Below, piece after piece: positions 62,343-64,000 of a DNA stretch of 64,000 nt. The position numbers were made by a program, and so were the translations under genes. The stretch is from positions 14,307,773 to 14,371,772 of the forward strand of contig OY754973.1 in NCBI GenBank assembly GCA_963576475.1, written 5' to 3'. Position 1 is the stretch's first letter, and each line of letters starts with the position of its first letter. Below the pieces are notes generated by a model. It was not told the origin of the DNA. It saw nothing but the letters and a program-made list of their open reading frames with translations, and did not search any database. The DNA comes from Molanna angustata. Its lineage: Eukaryota > Arthropoda > Insecta > Trichoptera > Molannidae.

Positions 62343-63310
62343 ATCCAACTGTCGATTTGTTCAGGAGAACTTTGTTCTCTTAACATATCGACAATGTATC
62401 AAGCCAGAATACGCGAGAATTGTATGGAGAGGTCTACTTTTTTCACGGCTTTTCCAACTTTGAAGTCAAAAAAAAAAACTTAGAGGCTTCGCAGCATATA
62501 TGTTCCATACACGGATTTACTCAGAATTCGGAGTAGAACATTTCGTGTGTCTGTGTGTCTGTGTGTGTGTCCGTCCCCCCCTTATAACTTTTGATCCGCT
62601 CAATTTACAGAGCCTAAAATTTCAGAATATATAAACAGTTACAGGCCTACAAAACTTTTATACTCGGAATTTTGAATTTTTGTTTCAGTCAGGGGTTATC
62701 AACTTTTGAATTTTTATTTTATTTTTCCATATATCTCAGAAACCATAAACGCTAGAACGCTGGTACAAACATAGACAAATACAAAATCTCAAATTAGTTT
62801 TTTCAAAAAAATTCCAGGGTTTCTCAAACATTTTTTATTAGGAAAAATATTTTTTTTATGATAAATTTATGAGTTTAACTGCCTATATTTCCAAAACTTT
62901 TACAATTATCGAAAAAAGCCGAAACACCCCAACTAGATAATTTAATTTTCTATAAAAAATATTAACATTGTAGTAGAAGATCTCAATTTTTTTTTAACAA
63001 TTTTTTTTTAAAATTGAATTTAGTGACGACATCGCTTCATACATTTTGTATGGCAGTCGCCTATACACAATATGTAAGAAGACTTAATGATACTTCATCT
63101 CCAAACATACATACCATCATGCTATTTTCATATTCTGGGTAGGAAAAAAGGAACTTCCTCCATACTATCCGATCTTGACATACATACCTACATAATATAT
63201 GTTGTATAGAAAACAAAATATCTGAAAATATTCAATAATTTGTATTTATGGGTTTATAGTTTGGTACATATTCTTCAACTATACCTACTATCGCTATCGA
63301 CAGTTGGATC
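62343..63310 (+). mobile_element. TIR element family A, near full-length copy
   Basis: Left end ATCCAACTGTCGAT, right end ATCGACAGTTGGAT, exact inverses of 14 bases. The 968-bp interior matches 418-1296 along its length (TTAGAGGCTTCGCAGCATAT, CATATATCTCAGAAACCAT, ACTTAATGATACTTCATCTC). No coding frame of note. Confidence 0.75.
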
Positions 63311-63339
63311 TCATGTGTTACATGCAACTAGTAGATAGA

Positions 63340-63947
63340 TAGAACTCTATAGTACAGGTTGTAGATTTCAGAAACGGGTAGAACTATAGAACTCTATAGG
63401 TACTAATACTGTAGAACTACATAGTAATGTATGTATATTAGGTACCTACTGGTAAGAATACTGGTTGGAGATTTGACAAATCGGTAAAACTGTATGTAAA
63501 ACTCTGTAGTAATGCACTAAAAGTACATAGTTATGAATATTACTTGTAAAAACAATAGATGGAGATATGTATGAACTGTAAAATGAATTGTAAAACTAGG
63601 TACCTTCATGTTTATGTAGGTAAATTACTGTTAAAAATACTGTTTGGAGATTTGACAAACCGGTCAAACTGTAAAACTCTGTATTTAGCAATACAGTATA
63701 AATACATAGTTATGAATATTAATTGTAAAAATACTAGATGGAGATATGTATAAAAAACCGATATAACTGTAAAATTCTAGAGTTTTATTGTAAAACTAGG
63801 TACATGGTTATGTAGGTAAATTGCTGTTAAAAATACTGGTCGAAGATTTATGAAACCGGTAGAACTGTAGAACTCCATAGTTATACTACTTACTGCAAAA
63901 ATATTGGTTGGAGATTTAAGAAACCGATAGAACTGTAGGTATAGTAA
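63340..63947. repeat. Diverged tandem array, about 90-100-bp unit
   Basis: Phrases ATACTGGTTGGAGATTTGAC, AAACCGGTAGAACTGTAGAA, CTCTGTAGTAAT and GTACATAGTTATGAATATTA recur in order about six times, with more drift than the other arrays. Confidence 0.8.
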
Positions 63948-64000
63948 TATGGCAGCTTGTTATTGGGTGCGTGTTAAATAAATATTTACACAGTAGGTGC
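63948..64000 (+). mobile_element. SINE tail at the window edge
   Basis: TATGGCAGCTTGTTATTGGG followed by TGCGTGTTAAATAAATATTT resembles the tail of the SINE at 30038-30292 and runs off the window. Confidence 0.45.

Overview
This looks like nuclear DNA of an insect, most likely a moth or butterfly (Lepidoptera). It is AT-rich, full of short TAGGTACCTA-like strings, and holds LINE relics with the 'CATACATACC-ATCACGCC' end and GGGGTAGGCAGAG stretch common in Lepidoptera. The species cannot be named from sequence alone. There is one recognisable host gene; the rest is mobile elements, their relics, simple repeats and featureless AT-rich DNA.

Host gene: five exons on the minus strand (42901 to 23418) join in phase with canonical GT/AG boundaries. 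They encode a Spaetzle-type cystine-knot cytokine, the extracellular ligand of Toll. It has a low-complexity N-terminal pro-region, a TFCE-containing pro-segment, a probable activation site (IEQR), and a mature domain with the seven cysteines typical of Spaetzle. The first exon with the signal peptide was not found. The introns (about 0.9 to 9.2 kb) hold most of the well-preserved retroelements of the window.

Layout. 0-7 kb: LINE RNase H relic, a TIR element, then three Penelope-like element (PLE) pieces tied to (TA)n tracts of 320-430 bp. 7-20 kb: SINEs, a foldback TIR element split by a LINE, decayed RTE-like and CR1-like LINE pieces, a CCCG/CGGG minisatellite and a SINE with a perfect 18-bp target duplication. 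20-23.4 kb: featureless AT-rich DNA. 23.4-42.9 kb: the spaetzle gene. One of its introns holds a three-level nest (LINE tail, split by a palindromic MITE, split by a 4.5-kb CR1-like LINE); another holds two LINE copies with long open frames (468 and 978 codons). 42.97-45.55 kb: a PIF/Harbinger-like element nested in a relative, then a LINE split by another LINE with a perfect 17-bp target duplication. 46-52.5 kb: SINEs, a LINE C-terminal relic, a Ty1/copia pol fragment with its 3' LTR abutting a hAT transposase relic. 54-64 kb: Harbinger and hAT-like non-autonomous elements, palindromic MITEs, three tandem arrays and a second nearly complete copy of the TIR element seen at 0.4 kb.

The most unusual signal is in the PLE 3' ends. 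Diverged copies keep the same folded layout (hairpin, GAAACGTC, closing stem enclosing a second hairpin) with compensating base changes, just upstream of a GGGTTAWCCC palindrome and the (TA)n tract. It resembles, but does not match, the hammerhead ribozymes known from PLEs. All statements rest on reading the sequence; no searches were run.
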